Source of the DNA: Luteibacter mycovicinus
GTDB lineage: Bacteria > Pseudomonadota > Gammaproteobacteria > Xanthomonadales > Rhodanobacteraceae
Direction of reading: 5' to 3'
DNA length: 64,000 nt
Assembly (NCBI RefSeq): GCF_000745235.1
Contig: NZ_JQNL01000001.1
Coordinates: 2,418,001-2,482,000, forward strand
Made by a program: the position numbers and the translations under genes
In this document: piece after piece, positions 8,035-17,399 of the stretch
Position numbering within the stretch: position 1 is the stretch's first letter
Layout of the letters: each line of letters begins with the position of its first letter
The notes under the pieces: model-generated
What the model was told of the DNA's origin: nothing
Seen by the model: the letters and a program-made list of their open reading frames with translations, nothing else
The model's database searches: none

Positions 8035-10643
8035 CGGCGGACCACGCCGCCGATGCCACCGGAAATGAGGCTGGCGACGTTGGCCAGGGCCAGCGGCAGC
8101 GCGATACCGCCGGGCACCGCGATATAGCGCGGTTCCCATTCGGGGTCGAACTTGTCTTTGTAGCGATGCAGGCCACGGAAATTGTAGAAGCGCTCACCGC
8201 GGCCGAACACCATGGCGCCGAAACGGCTCCAGAGCGGCGCGGTACGGCGGTTCTGCAAGCCGGACAACGGCGCCATGCCGAGATTGAACCAGCGATAGCC
8301 CTGAGCCTTCGACCAGACCATCAGCTCGATGAACAGGAAGTCCATGATGCCGGAGGGACCGTCGGGAAGGTGGCGCATGAGGTCCACGGAGGCTTCTTCC
8401 ATCGACTCGGTGAGGAACATGTTGGCGAACGCGACCGGCTCGTCGCCCTGCCAGACGACGGCCATCGGTGTGCGACAAAGATAACGCTCGTCGAACAGAC
8501 CGAGGGAAAAACGCTTCTCGCGGACCTTCTTGTCGTGCATCCAGGCGTCGGAAATCGCCTTGAGGCGCGGCAGCAACGCGGGTACGCCCTCGGCGGGAAC
8601 GATCTCCATGCGCAGGCCGTCGCGCTGCAACTTGTTCACGGTGCCGCGCAGCGTCTTCTTCGACTTGCCGTCGAGGTTGAACGTTTCCAGCCGTACCCGT
8701 GCTTCCTCGCCGATCTTCAGCAGGCTCATGCCCACGTCGAGATACAGGTCCAGATCTTCCGGGCGCACCTGGTAGAACAGGGGCCAGCCGCCGGCGCGCT
8801 CGCATTCCTCGCGGAAGCTCCACACCAGTTCACGGCGCGCGTCCTCGTCGGTGCCGACGGGGTCGCCCATGGCGACCCAGCTGCGTCCTTCCACGTCGTA
8901 CATGATGAAGGCGCGGTCGTCCGGTGCGAACCGCAGCATCTTGTCGCCGACCAGCGCCAGATGGGCCTGGGCGGAGTCGAACGACTTCACCAGCGGCAAG
9001 GCGCGCGCGATCTCCGCCTCGCCGGGACGGGTGCGTCGGGTACGCGCCGGGCGGATCAGATTGGCCAGACCGAACAACAGCAGCGCGGCCATGGCGCCGA
9101 CCAGCGCGCGAAGTGCCCGCGGCGCACCGCCGTGGCGGAAACTGAACTCCCACCACAGGTTGTTGCTGTATTCGACGTGCTTGAAGCTGAAGAAGACCAG
9201 CCAGGTCGAGCACGCCAGAACGGCGCCGATCGCCAGCACCCAGCCGGGCGAGAAGCTGGCGCGGAACAGCGACGCACGGCGGTAGAAATGGCGGTGGGCC
9301 GGTGCCAGCGCCAGGGCGAGCAACGACAGCAGCGTGGCCTCCTCGTAGTCGATGCCCTTGAGCATCGAGAGGACGGCGCCGAGTACCAGCAGCACCAGCG
9401 TCAGGACGTAGGCCGCGTCCAGGCGGCGCTGCAGACCGCGCGCGAGGATCAGCAGCATCATGCCGACGACGCTGGAAAGGAAGTGCGAGACCTCCACCAG
9501 TGGCAGCGGGACGAAGCCGCGCAGGATTTCCATGCGCCCGGGGATCGCCAGGGTGGCACCCGAGAACAGGAGGACCGCGCCGGCAACCAGGGTCAGCCCG
9601 GCGAAGAACGGCGGCAACAGGCCGCTGAACCACGGCGTGATGAGGGCGGCGTGGCGCAGCGCGCGGATCTCCCTCCAGACCACCAGCACGGTCGCCGCGC
9701 ACAGCGGCAACAGGTAATAGACGGCGCGGAAGACAGTCAGCGAGCCGAGGATCGGAGCCTCGAGCCCGTGGTTACCCGTCGCGCCGAAGCCGGCCAGCAT
9801 CACCGCTTCGAACACACCCAGCCCGCCGGGCACATGGCTGATCAGGCCGGCCATCTGGGCCAGCACGAAGATCGCCAGAAAGTGACCGAAACCCGCCGAG
9901 ATCTCCTGCGGCATCAGCACGTAGAGCACACCGGCCGCCAGGCCCCAGTCGAGCGCGCCGATCAGAATCTGCCGTGCCGCCATGGCCGGCGTCGGCGTGT
10001 TGATCGCCCAGCGCCAGATACGGATGGGGCGGCGCACGGTGACCGAGGCGACGAACCAGGCCAGCGGCACCAGCGACAGGACGATGGCCAGAGGGATGCG
10101 CAGGCCCGACAGCGGCACGTCCGGCGGAATGGGCACCAGCAGCAGGGTGACGCCCGTCAGCGCGCACAGGCCGAGCCAGAAGCTCAGGGTCGTATAGAGC
10201 ACCACGCGGGCGATCTCACCCGGCGTCAGGCCCGCCTGCACGTAGAAGCGGTAGCGGATCGAGCCGGAAACGAGCAGCGACATGCCCAGCGCGTTGGAGA
10301 AGGCATAGCTGATGAACGAGATCAGCCCCACGCGCTTGGGCGGCAGCCGTTTACCGACGCTGGCCAGACCGAACCAGTCGTAAAGCGTCATCACGGCGAA
10401 ACCGGCGCCGGTCAGCAGCACGGCGAGGGCGATATCGCTGTTGGGCAGCGCGTGGACATAGCCGCCGATCTGGCGGTAGGTCACTTCGCTGGCCATCGAC
10501 TTGAGCGCCCAGAGGGCGAGGCAGAGCAGTACGACGGACAGCAACGGGCCGCCGGCACGACGGATCAGCGTCGCGTACAGCGCAGGCTTGGTGGCCAGGG
10601 GTTGATCGGTCGTCGGGAGCTCCGCCCTTGTTTCTTCTCCCAC
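8031..10643 (-). CDS. mprF: Phosphatidylglycerol lysyl-/aminoacyltransferase with flippase domain (MprF/LpiA)
   Basis: The protein has about 870 residues. The N-terminal half contains a dozen or more membrane helices of the MprF flippase type, including the ISHVPGGLGVFE block. The C-terminal half is the cytosolic DUF2156 GNAT-like aminoacyl-tRNA:PG transferase, with VGDKML, SFREECERAGG and MDFLFIELMVWSK near the end. The enzyme moves lysine or alanine from charged tRNA to phosphatidylglycerol, lowering surface charge and giving resistance to cationic peptides and acid. A GTG start at 10643 with GGGAG ten bases upstream is chosen. The frame is open further upstream, but that extension is low-complexity and overlaps the neighbouring promoter region. 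It forms an operon with the VirJ-type gene downstream and is divergent from the sulfatase gene. Confidence 0.9.
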   Translation of the reverse strand: MGEETRAELPTTDQPLATKPALYATLIRRAGGPLLSVVLLCLALWALKSMASEVTYRQIGGYVHALPNSDIALAVLLTGAGFAVMTLYDWFGLASVGKRLPPKRVGLISFISYAFSNALGMSLLVSGSIRYRFYVQAGLTPGEIARVVLYTTLSFWLGLCALTGVTLLLVPIPPDVPLSGLRIPLAIVLSLVPLAWFVASVTVRRPIRIWRWAINTPTPAMAARQILIGALDWGLAAGVLYVLMPQEISAGFGHFLAIFVLAQMAGLISHVPGGLGVFEAVMLAGFGATGNHGLEAPILGSLTVFRAVYYLLPLCAATVLVVWREIRALRHAALITPWFSGLLPPFFAGLTLVAGAVLLFSGATLAIPGRMEILRGFVPLPLVEVSHFLSSVVGMMLLILARGLQRRLDAAYVLTLVLLVLGAVLSMLKGIDYEEATLLSLLALALAPAHRHFYRRASLFRASFSPGWVLAIGAVLACSTWLVFFSFKHVEYSNNLWWEFSFRHGGAPRALRALVGAMAALLLFGLANLIRPARTRRTRPGEAEIARALPLVKSFDSAQAHLALVGDKMLRFAPDDRAFIMYDVEGRSWVAMGDPVGTDEDARRELVWSFREECERAGGWPLFYQVRPEDLDLYLDVGMSLLKIGEEARVRLETFNLDGKSKKTLRGTVNKLQRDGLRMEIVPAEGVPALLPRLKAISDAWMHDKKVREKRFSLGLFDERYLCRTPMAVVWQGDEPVAFANMFLTESMEEASVDLMRHLPDGPSGIMDFLFIELMVWSKAQGYRWFNLGMAPLSGLQNRRTAPLWSRFGAMVFGRGERFYNFRGLHRYKDKFDPEWEPRYIAVPGGIALPLALANVASLISGGIGGVVRR

Positions 10644-10857
10644 GGTGCCGTGGCTCCCAGTCGTATCGATCCTAAGACTGCGTAGGTTGCCACAAGGCGC
10701 GTTCTCGCGGCAGATCGGCTTTTCCTGCGAGGCCGGAATCGCATCTTTATCCTGCGAAGCTGGAACTAAGCTCCGGGAAAGCCAGACGTAAGCCCGCGTG
10801 CATACGCTCATGGCCGATCCTGGCCGTGCACCGGCCGGCTTTTTCTTGCGAGGCGTC

Positions 10858-12834
10858 ATGACCCCTGTTTCCTCCGCGCCAGGCGCCCTTCGCCAGCGCT
10901 TCCGGCCGTTGCTGTGGTTCGGCATCCTGTTCGTCGGCGTCGCCTTCCTCGTCCGCCTGGTCCTCCTGATCAAGACGGGACACGAGGTTCCGGCCAGCCC
11001 GGCCAAGTGGCTGTACCTGTTCCTGATCGGCTTCGGCTACGACGTGGTCGAGTTCGTCTATTTCGCCTGGCCCATGCTGCTGGTGCTCTGGCTGTTGCCG
11101 CGGCGCGCCTACGTCTCGCGCTGGGGCCAGCGGATCTTCCTCGGCTTCTGTTTCGTGCTCGCCTTCTTCGTGCTTTACCTGGCGGCGGCCGAGCTGGTGT
11201 TCTGGGGTGAGTTCAGCGCGCGATTCAACTTCATCGCGGTGGACTATCTGGTCTACACCCACGAGGTCGTCGGCAACATCCGCGAGTCGTACCCGATCGT
11301 CACCTGGTCGCTCATGCTGCTGGCCGCCACCATCGCCCTGATCTTCTTCAGCCGCCACGCGCTGGCGGCGCGAGACGATGGTTCGCGCTTCAGCGCCCGC
11401 AGTGTGGTGGTCGGCGTCTGGCTGGTACTGACCGTTGTCGTCAGCTTCGCCGTCGACGGCTCCATGAAGGACCGCTCGGACAACAACTACGTCAACGAAC
11501 TGGCCGGTAACGGGCCTTACCAGTTCTTCGCCGCGTTTCGCGAAAACGAACTCGACTATGCCAAGTACTACCCGACATTGCCGGACAAGGCGATGTTCGC
11601 CAACCTCCGCGCGCAGCTGAAGACGCCGGACGCGACGTTCACCAGCGACGATCCGATGGATATCACGCGCACCATCGCCGGTGACGGCCCCGAGCAGAAG
11701 CTCAATGTCGTGCTGATCAGCGTCGAAAGCCTCTCCGGCGACTACGTCGAAGGCCTCGATGTCAGCAAGCACAAGCACCTGATGCCCAACCTGGATGCGC
11801 TGGCCTCGAAGAGCCTGTTCTTCAGCCAGCTCTATGCCAACGGTACGCGTACGGTGCGCGGGCTCGAAGCGCTGGCGCTGTCCGTGCCGCCGACCCCGGG
11901 CGAATCCATCGTCAAGCGGCCGGACAACGAAAACCTCTGGTCGCTCGCGGACGTGTTCAACGCGAAGGGCTATGCCTCCGAGTTCCTCTACGGCGGCTAT
12001 GGCTACTTCGACAACATGAACCACTTCTTCGCCAGCAATGGCTATACCGCGGTGGATCGCAATGCCATCGACAGCAAGGACATCCACACGGAGAACGTCT
12101 GGGGTGTGGCCGACGAGGACCTGTTCACGCTGGTGATCAAGCGTATGGACGACGCGTATGCCAAAGGCAAGCCGTATTTCGGCCACGTCATGACGACGTC
12201 CAATCATCGCCCGTTTACTTTCCCCGAGGGGCGCGTCAACCTGCCCCAGGGCCGTCGCACCGCGGCGGTGGCGTACACCGACTGGGCGCTGGGTGACTTC
12301 CTCAGGCGCGCCGCGACGAAACCCTGGTTCAGGGACACGATCTTCGTCATCACCGCGGACCATTGCGCCACCAGCGCGGGCAAGACGAGCCTGCCGGTCG
12401 ATCGTTACCACATCCCGCTGTACATCTACTCGCCGGCACACATCGCACCGGGCCGCGTGGATCGGCTCATGAGCCAGATCGATATCCCGCCGACGATCCT
12501 CGGCCTGCTGCATTTCAGTTACGCGTCGCGCTTCTACGGCTATGACCTGTTCAAGCTGGAGCCGGGCCGCGAGCGTGCCTTCATCAGCACCTATCAGGAG
12601 CTGGGTTACCTGCACGGTGAGACCCTGACCTCGCTGGTGCCGCGTCAGCCGGTAAAGGAAATGCTGCCGCAGCGGGCGACGGGCGATGCCACGCCGGTGA
12701 AGACCTTCGATCAGGCGGACGCGGATGCGGCGATCACGTACTACCAGTCGGCGGCGTATCTGTTTACCAACGGCTTGATGAAGCACGGAGCGCCCCACCA
12801 GACGGCCGCGACAACCTCACCCGGCTCCTTGTAG
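10858..12834 (+). CDS. LTA-synthase-like membrane sulfatase (phosphoglycerol/phosphoethanolamine transferase family)
   Basis: The protein has 658 residues. About five N-terminal membrane helices are followed by a periplasmic sulfatase-fold domain. Visible active-site elements are VLISVESLSGD at its start, the nucleophile region NGTRTVRGLEAL with candidate Thr332, and VITADHCA toward the end. Relatives include LtaS and OpgB-type enzymes that transfer phosphoglycerol groups. In Gram-negative bacteria the usual target is periplasmic glucan, not lipoteichoic acid, so that is the likelier role here. The start at 10858 is preceded by GAGG. Two shorter upstream in-frame ATGs would add a polar extension before the first helix. 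Its TAG stop is part of a REP element. Confidence 0.85.
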   Translation: MTPVSSAPGALRQRFRPLLWFGILFVGVAFLVRLVLLIKTGHEVPASPAKWLYLFLIGFGYDVVEFVYFAWPMLLVLWLLPRRAYVSRWGQRIFLGFCFVLAFFVLYLAAAELVFWGEFSARFNFIAVDYLVYTHEVVGNIRESYPIVTWSLMLLAATIALIFFSRHALAARDDGSRFSARSVVVGVWLVLTVVVSFAVDGSMKDRSDNNYVNELAGNGPYQFFAAFRENELDYAKYYPTLPDKAMFANLRAQLKTPDATFTSDDPMDITRTIAGDGPEQKLNVVLISVESLSGDYVEGLDVSKHKHLMPNLDALASKSLFFSQLYANGTRTVRGLEALALSVPPTPGESIVKRPDNENLWSLADVFNAKGYASEFLYGGYGYFDNMNHFFASNGYTAVDRNAIDSKDIHTENVWGVADEDLFTLVIKRMDDAYAKGKPYFGHVMTTSNHRPFTFPEGRVNLPQGRRTAAVAYTDWALGDFLRRAATKPWFRDTIFVITADHCATSAGKTSLPVDRYHIPLYIYSPAHIAPGRVDRLMSQIDIPPTILGLLHFSYASRFYGYDLFKLEPGRERAFISTYQELGYLHGETLTSLVPRQPVKEMLPQRATGDATPVKTFDQADADAAITYYQSAAYLFTNGLMKHGAPHQTAATTSPGSL

Positions 12835-12897
12835 GAGCGACCCTGGTCGCGACACCAGCGTGCCCGCAAGCCCCGTGTCGCGACCGATGGGTCGCGT
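12831..12897. repeat. Inverted pair of GTAG-headed REP elements
   Basis: Unit one reads GTAGGAGCGACCCTGGTCGC from 12831, followed by GACACC. Unit two, at about 12875-12897, is the inverted complement (GTGTCGCGACC...GGTCGCG). Together they fill the convergent gap between the sulfatase and the NAMPT gene and could end transcription from both sides. Known REPs of xanthomonads share the GTAG head. The TAG of the head is the sulfatase stop codon. Confidence 0.75.
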
Positions 12898-14333
12898 CAG
12901 CGGCCCGATGCGGCGCGCTGGCGTACGTCGGCGAAGCTCCAGTCGCTCAGCAGTTCACCGTTTTCCCAGACGGTGACCATCGCTTCCTCCCAGCCGTGTT
13001 CCAGCTGATCGGCGGGTAGCGAGACCGCACCGTCCGGCAGCGCCACGGTGCGGTAGCTGCCGTACTCACGGTGCCGCACCAGCGTCATGCGGCCGCGCTT
13101 GGACATCTTGCCCTGATCGGTGACGGGGTCTTTCCAGACATCGCGCCACTCGCCGTCGATGCGTGCGGCGGAACATTTCAGGGCGAACTTCTGCGTGTCG
13201 CGGGTGAGCTTCTGCAGCAACGCGCCACCCATGCCGAAGGCCAGGTTGTCCGCCGAATACCCGGCCGCGCTGAGTCGTTCGAGGATCGCCCGGATGCTGC
13301 CGGGGTTGACGCCGTCGCCCTGGATCACGCGGACGTGGTTGAGCACGCGGTAACCCTTCGCGTTGACCGTGCTGCCGAAGGCGTCGTTGAGCAGGCTGAC
13401 GCAGCGATGGACCACCTCGACCGGATCGCCGGAGTCGGGACGTATGACGACGGTGGCACCGGAGGCGATGACGTCGTCGCGCAGTGTCTTGCCCCAGTGC
13501 TCGCCGATCGCGTGATAGATGTCGTAACTGTCCGACACGACGGCGACGAGCGACCCGGGTTTCGCGAAGCGCCTTAGCATGTTCCGGTAGGCGTCCACTT
13601 CGTGTTCGCGACCCCAGCTGGTGATCGTGCTGTGCTCGGCGGCGGGTATCGAATAACCCGCCATGGGCTCGCCGTAGAACGCACGTGCGGCGAGCACGCC
13701 CGACACCGTATCCGTGCCCATGAAGTTGACCAGGTGCGCCATGCCGCCGAGGCCGGCGGATTCCGCGCTGGAGACGCCGCGCGCGCCGAAGTCGTGCAGC
13801 TTGAAGGGAATCTGTCCGGCGGGATCGTCCGAGGTTTTCTCCAGGTAGTGCAGGATGGTCCGGCGTGCCTGCCAGCTGATGGTCGAAACCGTCACCGGAT
13901 ACCAGAGGCGCAGCAGCAGGGTCTCGAGGTAAGACGGCAGCCAGTAGGCTTCGGGGTCCGTGGATTCGATCGTGACGAGCGCCTGGTGCGTCGGCACGAC
14001 ATGGCCTTCCGGAACGGCGCGTATACGTACAGGCAGGCGACCGCCGTGGACATCCACGATGCGGCGCCAGCCGTCTTCATTGAAAGGTTCGCCATGCGCG
14101 GCGAAGAAGTCGCGCGCCTCGTCGACATGGGCGTGGGTGACGATGCGCCCCAGCTGAGACTTGAGGATGGCCTGCAGGCCGAAAAACACCGTGCTCTCGT
14201 ACGTGCCGCCGCGCGATTCCACGTAGAAGAACGTGGCGTCCGTCCCGGGCGGGTACTGCAGCCAGTGGCTGGCCTTGTAGCTGTCGGTGTCGAGAACGGG
14301 GTTGTCGAGATACGCGGTGCTGTGGGTCGTCAT
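12897..14333 (-). CDS. nadV: Nicotinamide phosphoribosyltransferase (NadV/NAMPT type)
   Basis: The protein has 478 residues. It makes nicotinamide mononucleotide from nicotinamide and PRPP in NAD salvage, in the cytosol. The NAMPT signature runs through the sequence: HDFGARGVSSAESAG, the autophosphorylated-His segment AAEHSTITSWG (His234), RPDSGDP for PRPP, IQGDGVN, and FGMGGALLQK. Together these separate it from PncB-type nicotinate enzymes. The start at 14333 (MTTHSTAY) is taken over an ATG 12 bp upstream because GGAGG would touch that earlier codon directly. It is followed by the REP pair. No Nudix or transporter partner lies beside it, so it appears to stand alone. Confidence 0.9.
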   Translation of the reverse strand: MTTHSTAYLDNPVLDTDSYKASHWLQYPPGTDATFFYVESRGGTYESTVFFGLQAILKSQLGRIVTHAHVDEARDFFAAHGEPFNEDGWRRIVDVHGGRLPVRIRAVPEGHVVPTHQALVTIESTDPEAYWLPSYLETLLLRLWYPVTVSTISWQARRTILHYLEKTSDDPAGQIPFKLHDFGARGVSSAESAGLGGMAHLVNFMGTDTVSGVLAARAFYGEPMAGYSIPAAEHSTITSWGREHEVDAYRNMLRRFAKPGSLVAVVSDSYDIYHAIGEHWGKTLRDDVIASGATVVIRPDSGDPVEVVHRCVSLLNDAFGSTVNAKGYRVLNHVRVIQGDGVNPGSIRAILERLSAAGYSADNLAFGMGGALLQKLTRDTQKFALKCSAARIDGEWRDVWKDPVTDQGKMSKRGRMTLVRHREYGSYRTVALPDGAVSLPADQLEHGWEEAMVTVWENGELLSDWSFADVRQRAASGR

Positions 14334-14359
14334 GACCCACAGCATACCTCCGGCGCGAC

Positions 14360-15061
14360 TCAGGCCGCGGTATCCACCAGGACCAGTTCCGCATCGGTCG
14401 TCGCGGTGATGCTCAGGCGGGTCTCGTCGCGGATCGCGGCGCCATCGCCCTTGTTCAGCGCCTGGCCGTTGATCTGGACGCTACCGGCCGCCGGCACCAT
14501 ATACGCGTAGCGACCTTCGCCCAGCGCGTATTCCACCGTCTCGCCCGCCTTGACGCTGGCGCCCAGCACGCGGGCGTCGGTGCGGATCGGCAAGGCGTCG
14601 CCGTCGCCGGCCATGCCGCTGGCCAGGGTGACGAACTGGCCCGAGCGCTCGCCCTTCGGGAACGGACGGGTACCCCACGACGGCGCCTTGCGCTCGCCGT
14701 CCGGGATGATCCAGATCTGGAAGATCCGGGTGGCGTCCGGTTCGGCGTTGTACTCGGCGTGACGGATGCCTGTGCCGGCGCTCATGACCTGCACGTCGCC
14801 GGCTTCGGTACGGCCCTTGTTGCCCAGGCTGTCTTCATGGGTGATCGCGCCTTCACGCACATAGGTGATGATCTCCATGTCCGAATGCGGGTGCGCCGGA
14901 AAACCGGTGCCTGCGGCGATGGTGTCGTCGTTCCAGACGCGGAGCGCGCCCCAGCCCATACGTTTCTGATCGTGGTACGACGCAAACGAGAAGTGGTGCT
15001 TCGCGTCGAGCCAACCGTGGTTGGCGCCGCCGAGGCTGGCGAAGCTGCGGACGTCGATCAT
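14360..15061 (-). CDS. Pirin family cupin protein (YhhW-like)
   Basis: The protein has 233 residues and two cupin domains. The first holds the metal-binding set HPHSDMEIITYV and a later HAEYN His. The second is degenerate, as in other bacterial pirins. Family members such as YhhW have quercetinase activity, while others act as redox-sensing regulators, so the role here is open. GGGGGAG precedes the ATG at 15061 by about six bases, which fixes the start. It lies 26 bp upstream of nadV in the same direction and may share its transcript. It is divergent from the flavin oxidoreductase gene, with a 196-bp gap between them. Confidence 0.9.
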   Translation of the reverse strand: MIDVRSFASLGGANHGWLDAKHHFSFASYHDQKRMGWGALRVWNDDTIAAGTGFPAHPHSDMEIITYVREGAITHEDSLGNKGRTEAGDVQVMSAGTGIRHAEYNAEPDATRIFQIWIIPDGERKAPSWGTRPFPKGERSGQFVTLASGMAGDGDALPIRTDARVLGASVKAGETVEYALGEGRYAYMVPAAGSVQINGQALNKGDGAAIRDETRLSITATTDAELVLVDTAA

Positions 15062-15257
15062 GTCGTGCTCCCCCGGGATTACCGGACTGGATGAGTGAAT
15101 GGGTGTATTTTCCTCTTCCGCACGCGTTGCGGCGCATCGTTCACCGGAACGGATCGTTTCCCGGACGACCTCTTGAGGGTTGCAATCCGGGCCCCCGCGG
15201 CCCATCTGGAACGCATGGGCGGTCCGTCCGCCTCCCCACTTTCTGAGGTGTTCGCGG

Positions 15258-16265
15258 ATGATTCCGTTTTCGGTGCTCGACCTGTCCCCCGTTGCCCGTG
15301 GCTCCAACCCGGGCGAATCGCTGCGCAACTCGCGCGATCTCGCCCGCCACGCGGAGTCACTGGGTTTCCACCGATACTGGCTGGCCGAGCATCACAACAT
15401 GACCGGCATCGCCAGCGCGGCCACCTCGGTCGTGATCGGCTATATCGCGGAAGGGACGAGCACGATTCGCGTAGGCTCGGGCGGCGTCATGCTGCCCAAC
15501 CATGCGCCGCTGGTGATCGCCGAGCAGTTCGGTACGCTGGCCTCGCTATACCCGGGTCGTATCGACCTCGGTCTGGGTCGCGCACCGGGCACCGATCAGG
15601 GCACGGCCCGTGCGCTGCGTCGCTCCATGGGGCCCAGCGACGACCGTTTCCCGGACGACGTGCAGGAACTGCAGATGTTCCTGGGCCCGCAGCTGCCTGG
15701 TCAGACGGTGCGTGCCGTGCCGGGCATGGATACCAACGTGCCGATCTGGTTGCTGGGTTCCAGCCTGTTCAGCGCGCAGCTCGCCGCGCACCTCGGCCTG
15801 CCCTTTGCCTTCGCCTCGCATTTCGCGCCCGACATGATGATGAAGGCGCTCGAGGTCTACCGGCACATGTTCCGTCCGTCCGCCGTGCTCGATAAGCCCT
15901 ACGCGATGCTCGGCATCAACGTGGTCGCGGCCGACACGGATGAGGAAGCACGCAAGCTGTTCACCTCGCAACAGCAGGCGTTCTGGAATCTGCGTCGTGG
16001 CGCACCGGGTCTGTTGCCGCCGCCGGTGAATTCGATGGAGGGCGTGTGGACGCCGATGGAAAAGGCGCAGGTCGACCATGCGCTGTCGTGTGCCGTGGTC
16101 GGTTCGCCCGACAGCGTCCGCGACGGGCTCGAGGCGTTCATCGCGCGCACCGGTGCCGACGAGCTGATTATCACCGCCCAGATCTTCGATCACGAAGCAC
16201 GCAAGCGCTCGTACAGCATCGTGTCCGCGCAGCACGCGGTGCTGGCCGCTCGCGCCGCGGCCTGA
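15258..16265 (+). CDS. LLM-class (luciferase-like) flavin-dependent oxidoreductase
   Basis: The protein has 335 residues and reads as a luciferase-like TIM-barrel monooxygenase of the YhbW/MsnO8 group, an FMN-dependent cytosolic enzyme. Visible landmarks are the N-terminal [32 protein letters not shown], and [14 protein letters not shown]. The start at 15258 has GAGGTG eight bases upstream. The longer frame to 15180 has no ribosome site and a poor N-terminus. It is divergent from the pirin gene, a common arrangement for redox-responsive genes. The PIN gene follows 7 bp after its stop and is likely cotranscribed. The substrate is unknown. Confidence 0.9.
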   Translation: MIPFSVLDLSPVARGSNPGESLRNSRDLARHAESLGFHRYWLAEHHNMTGIASAATSVVIGYIAEGTSTIRVGSGGVMLPNHAPLVIAEQFGTLASLYPGRIDLGLGRAPGTDQGTARALRRSMGPSDDRFPDDVQELQMFLGPQLPGQTVRAVPGMDTNVPIWLLGSSLFSAQLAAHLGLPFAFASHFAPDMMMKALEVYRHMFRPSAVLDKPYAMLGINVVAADTDEEARKLFTSQQQAFWNLRRGAPGLLPPPVNSMEGVWTPMEKAQVDHALSCAVVGSPDSVRDGLEAFIARTGADELIITAQIFDHEARKRSYSIVSAQHAVLAARAAA

Positions 16266-16272
16266 GGCTCAC

Positions 16273-16692
16273 GTGCGCGTCGTCCTGGACACCAACGTCT
16301 GCCTCGACGCGTTCGTCTTCGGCGATCCGCGTGCCGCGACGCTGCTTGCGGCGATCGAGTCAGGCGACGTCGAGGCGGTGACGCGCGCGGATTGCCGCAA
16401 CGAATGGCTGGCGGTGCTGGACTATCGGGCGTTGAAGCTGGAACAGGCGCGACGCATGGCGGCCGAGATGTTCTTCGATCGCCTCGTCGCGGTGTTGCCC
16501 ACGGAAGTGCCCGCTGTGAAACCGCCCCGCTGCCGCGACCCGGACGACCAGAAGTTTCTCGAGCTGGCGATGGCATCCGGCGCCGCGGTGCTGTTCTCCC
16601 GCGACGCCGAGGTGTTGAAGCTCGGCAAGCGTACCGCGCGCGAAGGCTGGTTCCAGATCATGAAGCCCGAAGACTGGCAACGCACCCCGTAG
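16273..16692 (+). CDS. PIN-domain putative ribonuclease (COG1569 type), no antitoxin visible
   Basis: The protein has 139 residues from a GTG start 7 bp after the upstream stop. Its PIN domain shows the acidic metal-binding residues in LDTNVCLDAF near the N-terminus, CRDPDDQKFLELA in the centre and LFSRDAEVL toward the C-terminus. PIN proteins of this COG are annotated as putative toxins that cleave RNA, but no short DNA-binding antitoxin gene lies on either side. It may therefore be a housekeeping-type orphan. The start codon overlaps a weak TGAGG ribosome site. The TAG stop belongs to a REP element. Confidence 0.85.
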   Translation: MRVVLDTNVCLDAFVFGDPRAATLLAAIESGDVEAVTRADCRNEWLAVLDYRALKLEQARRMAAEMFFDRLVAVLPTEVPAVKPPRCRDPDDQKFLELAMASGAAVLFSRDAEVLKLGKRTAREGWFQIMKPEDWQRTP

Positions 16693-16714
16693 GAGCGCGC
16701 CCCGCGCGCGAAAG
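16689..16714. repeat. Single GTAG-headed REP element
   Basis: GTAGGAGCGCGC starts here and is followed by CCCGCGCGCGAAAGC, a GC-only stem with a short loop. It lies in the convergent gap between the PIN gene and the next minus-strand gene. The T-A-G of its head is the PIN stop codon. Confidence 0.65.
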
Positions 16715-16724
16715 CCCGTCTACC

Positions 16725-17372
16725 TCAGTCCACCGGCACCAGCGCGATAAAATTCCGCAAACTGTAATAAGCCTCATGCCTCGGCCATTCCACGGACGCG
16801 ATCGCCTTGTGCCCCGCCGTCCATGGCTCGTTGTCGAGCAACACCTCGACCTGCGACTTACCGTCGCCCACGTTGCCGTAAAACACGCGAATCCAGTGCA
16901 CGTCGTTCGTCAGCGGCGCGGTGGCGATCGCCGCCTCGAGAGCCGACAACCCGTCCTCCGGAATCTCCACTGGCGCATCCTGCTCACCACGCAGCGTGAA
17001 ATCGCCGACGTAAACGGTAAACCGATGCGCGCCGGCGGTCAGCTCATGCACGGCCAGCTTACGCTTGTCGACCAGGTGCCAGCACGCGGCCAGCACGACG
17101 TAGAAATCGTTACGCGCGAAGCTGTCCAGCGCATCGCGGCAACCCGCTTTGCCCGTGCCGATGCCACCGAAGCTCTCTTCGATCGTGCGCTCTTCGTCCA
17201 GGACGATGTCGATGTCCAGGCGGCCCATGCCGCCATCCTTGCCTTCATGCCAGATGCCGCGCAGCGCGGGAAAGTCGTCGCCCTCGGTCAGCAGCCAGTC
17301 TTCGTCCGGCTCGAGGCCTACCTCGTGTTCGGCGAAAAGGTCGATCAGGTGGTTCTGGATAAGACGGTCCAT
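16725..17372 (-). CDS. Conserved-looking cytosolic protein, possibly DUF6348 family
   Basis: The protein has 215 residues, is acidic, and has no signal peptide or membrane span. It opens with MDRLIQNHLIDLFAEH, holds a glycine-rich stretch (GGMGRLDIDIVLDEERTIEESFGG) and ends in a conserved-looking WPRHEAYYSLRNFIALVPVD. The pattern resembles the DUF6348 group, but I place it there from memory and cannot confirm it. The codon usage and length are those of a genuine gene, and the ATG at 17372 is the natural start. It lies 27 bp downstream of the DUF72 gene in the same direction, so the two probably form an operon. No function is assigned. Confidence 0.7.
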   Translation of the reverse strand: MDRLIQNHLIDLFAEHEVGLEPDEDWLLTEGDDFPALRGIWHEGKDGGMGRLDIDIVLDEERTIEESFGGIGTGKAGCRDALDSFARNDFYVVLAACWHLVDKRKLAVHELTAGAHRFTVYVGDFTLRGEQDAPVEIPEDGLSALEAAIATAPLTNDVHWIRVFYGNVGDGKSQVEVLLDNEPWTAGHKAIASVEWPRHEAYYSLRNFIALVPVD

Positions 17373-17399
17373 GGTTCGTCCGTTCGGGGAATGGGGTAA

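Noticed and set aside
7956..10685. 909-codon open frame on the plus strand
   Set aside because: Antisense to mprF; low-complexity Gln, Arg and His-rich translation without family features.
10747..12798. 683-codon open frame on the minus strand
   Set aside because: Antisense to the LTA-synthase-like sulfatase, which has clear active-site motifs.
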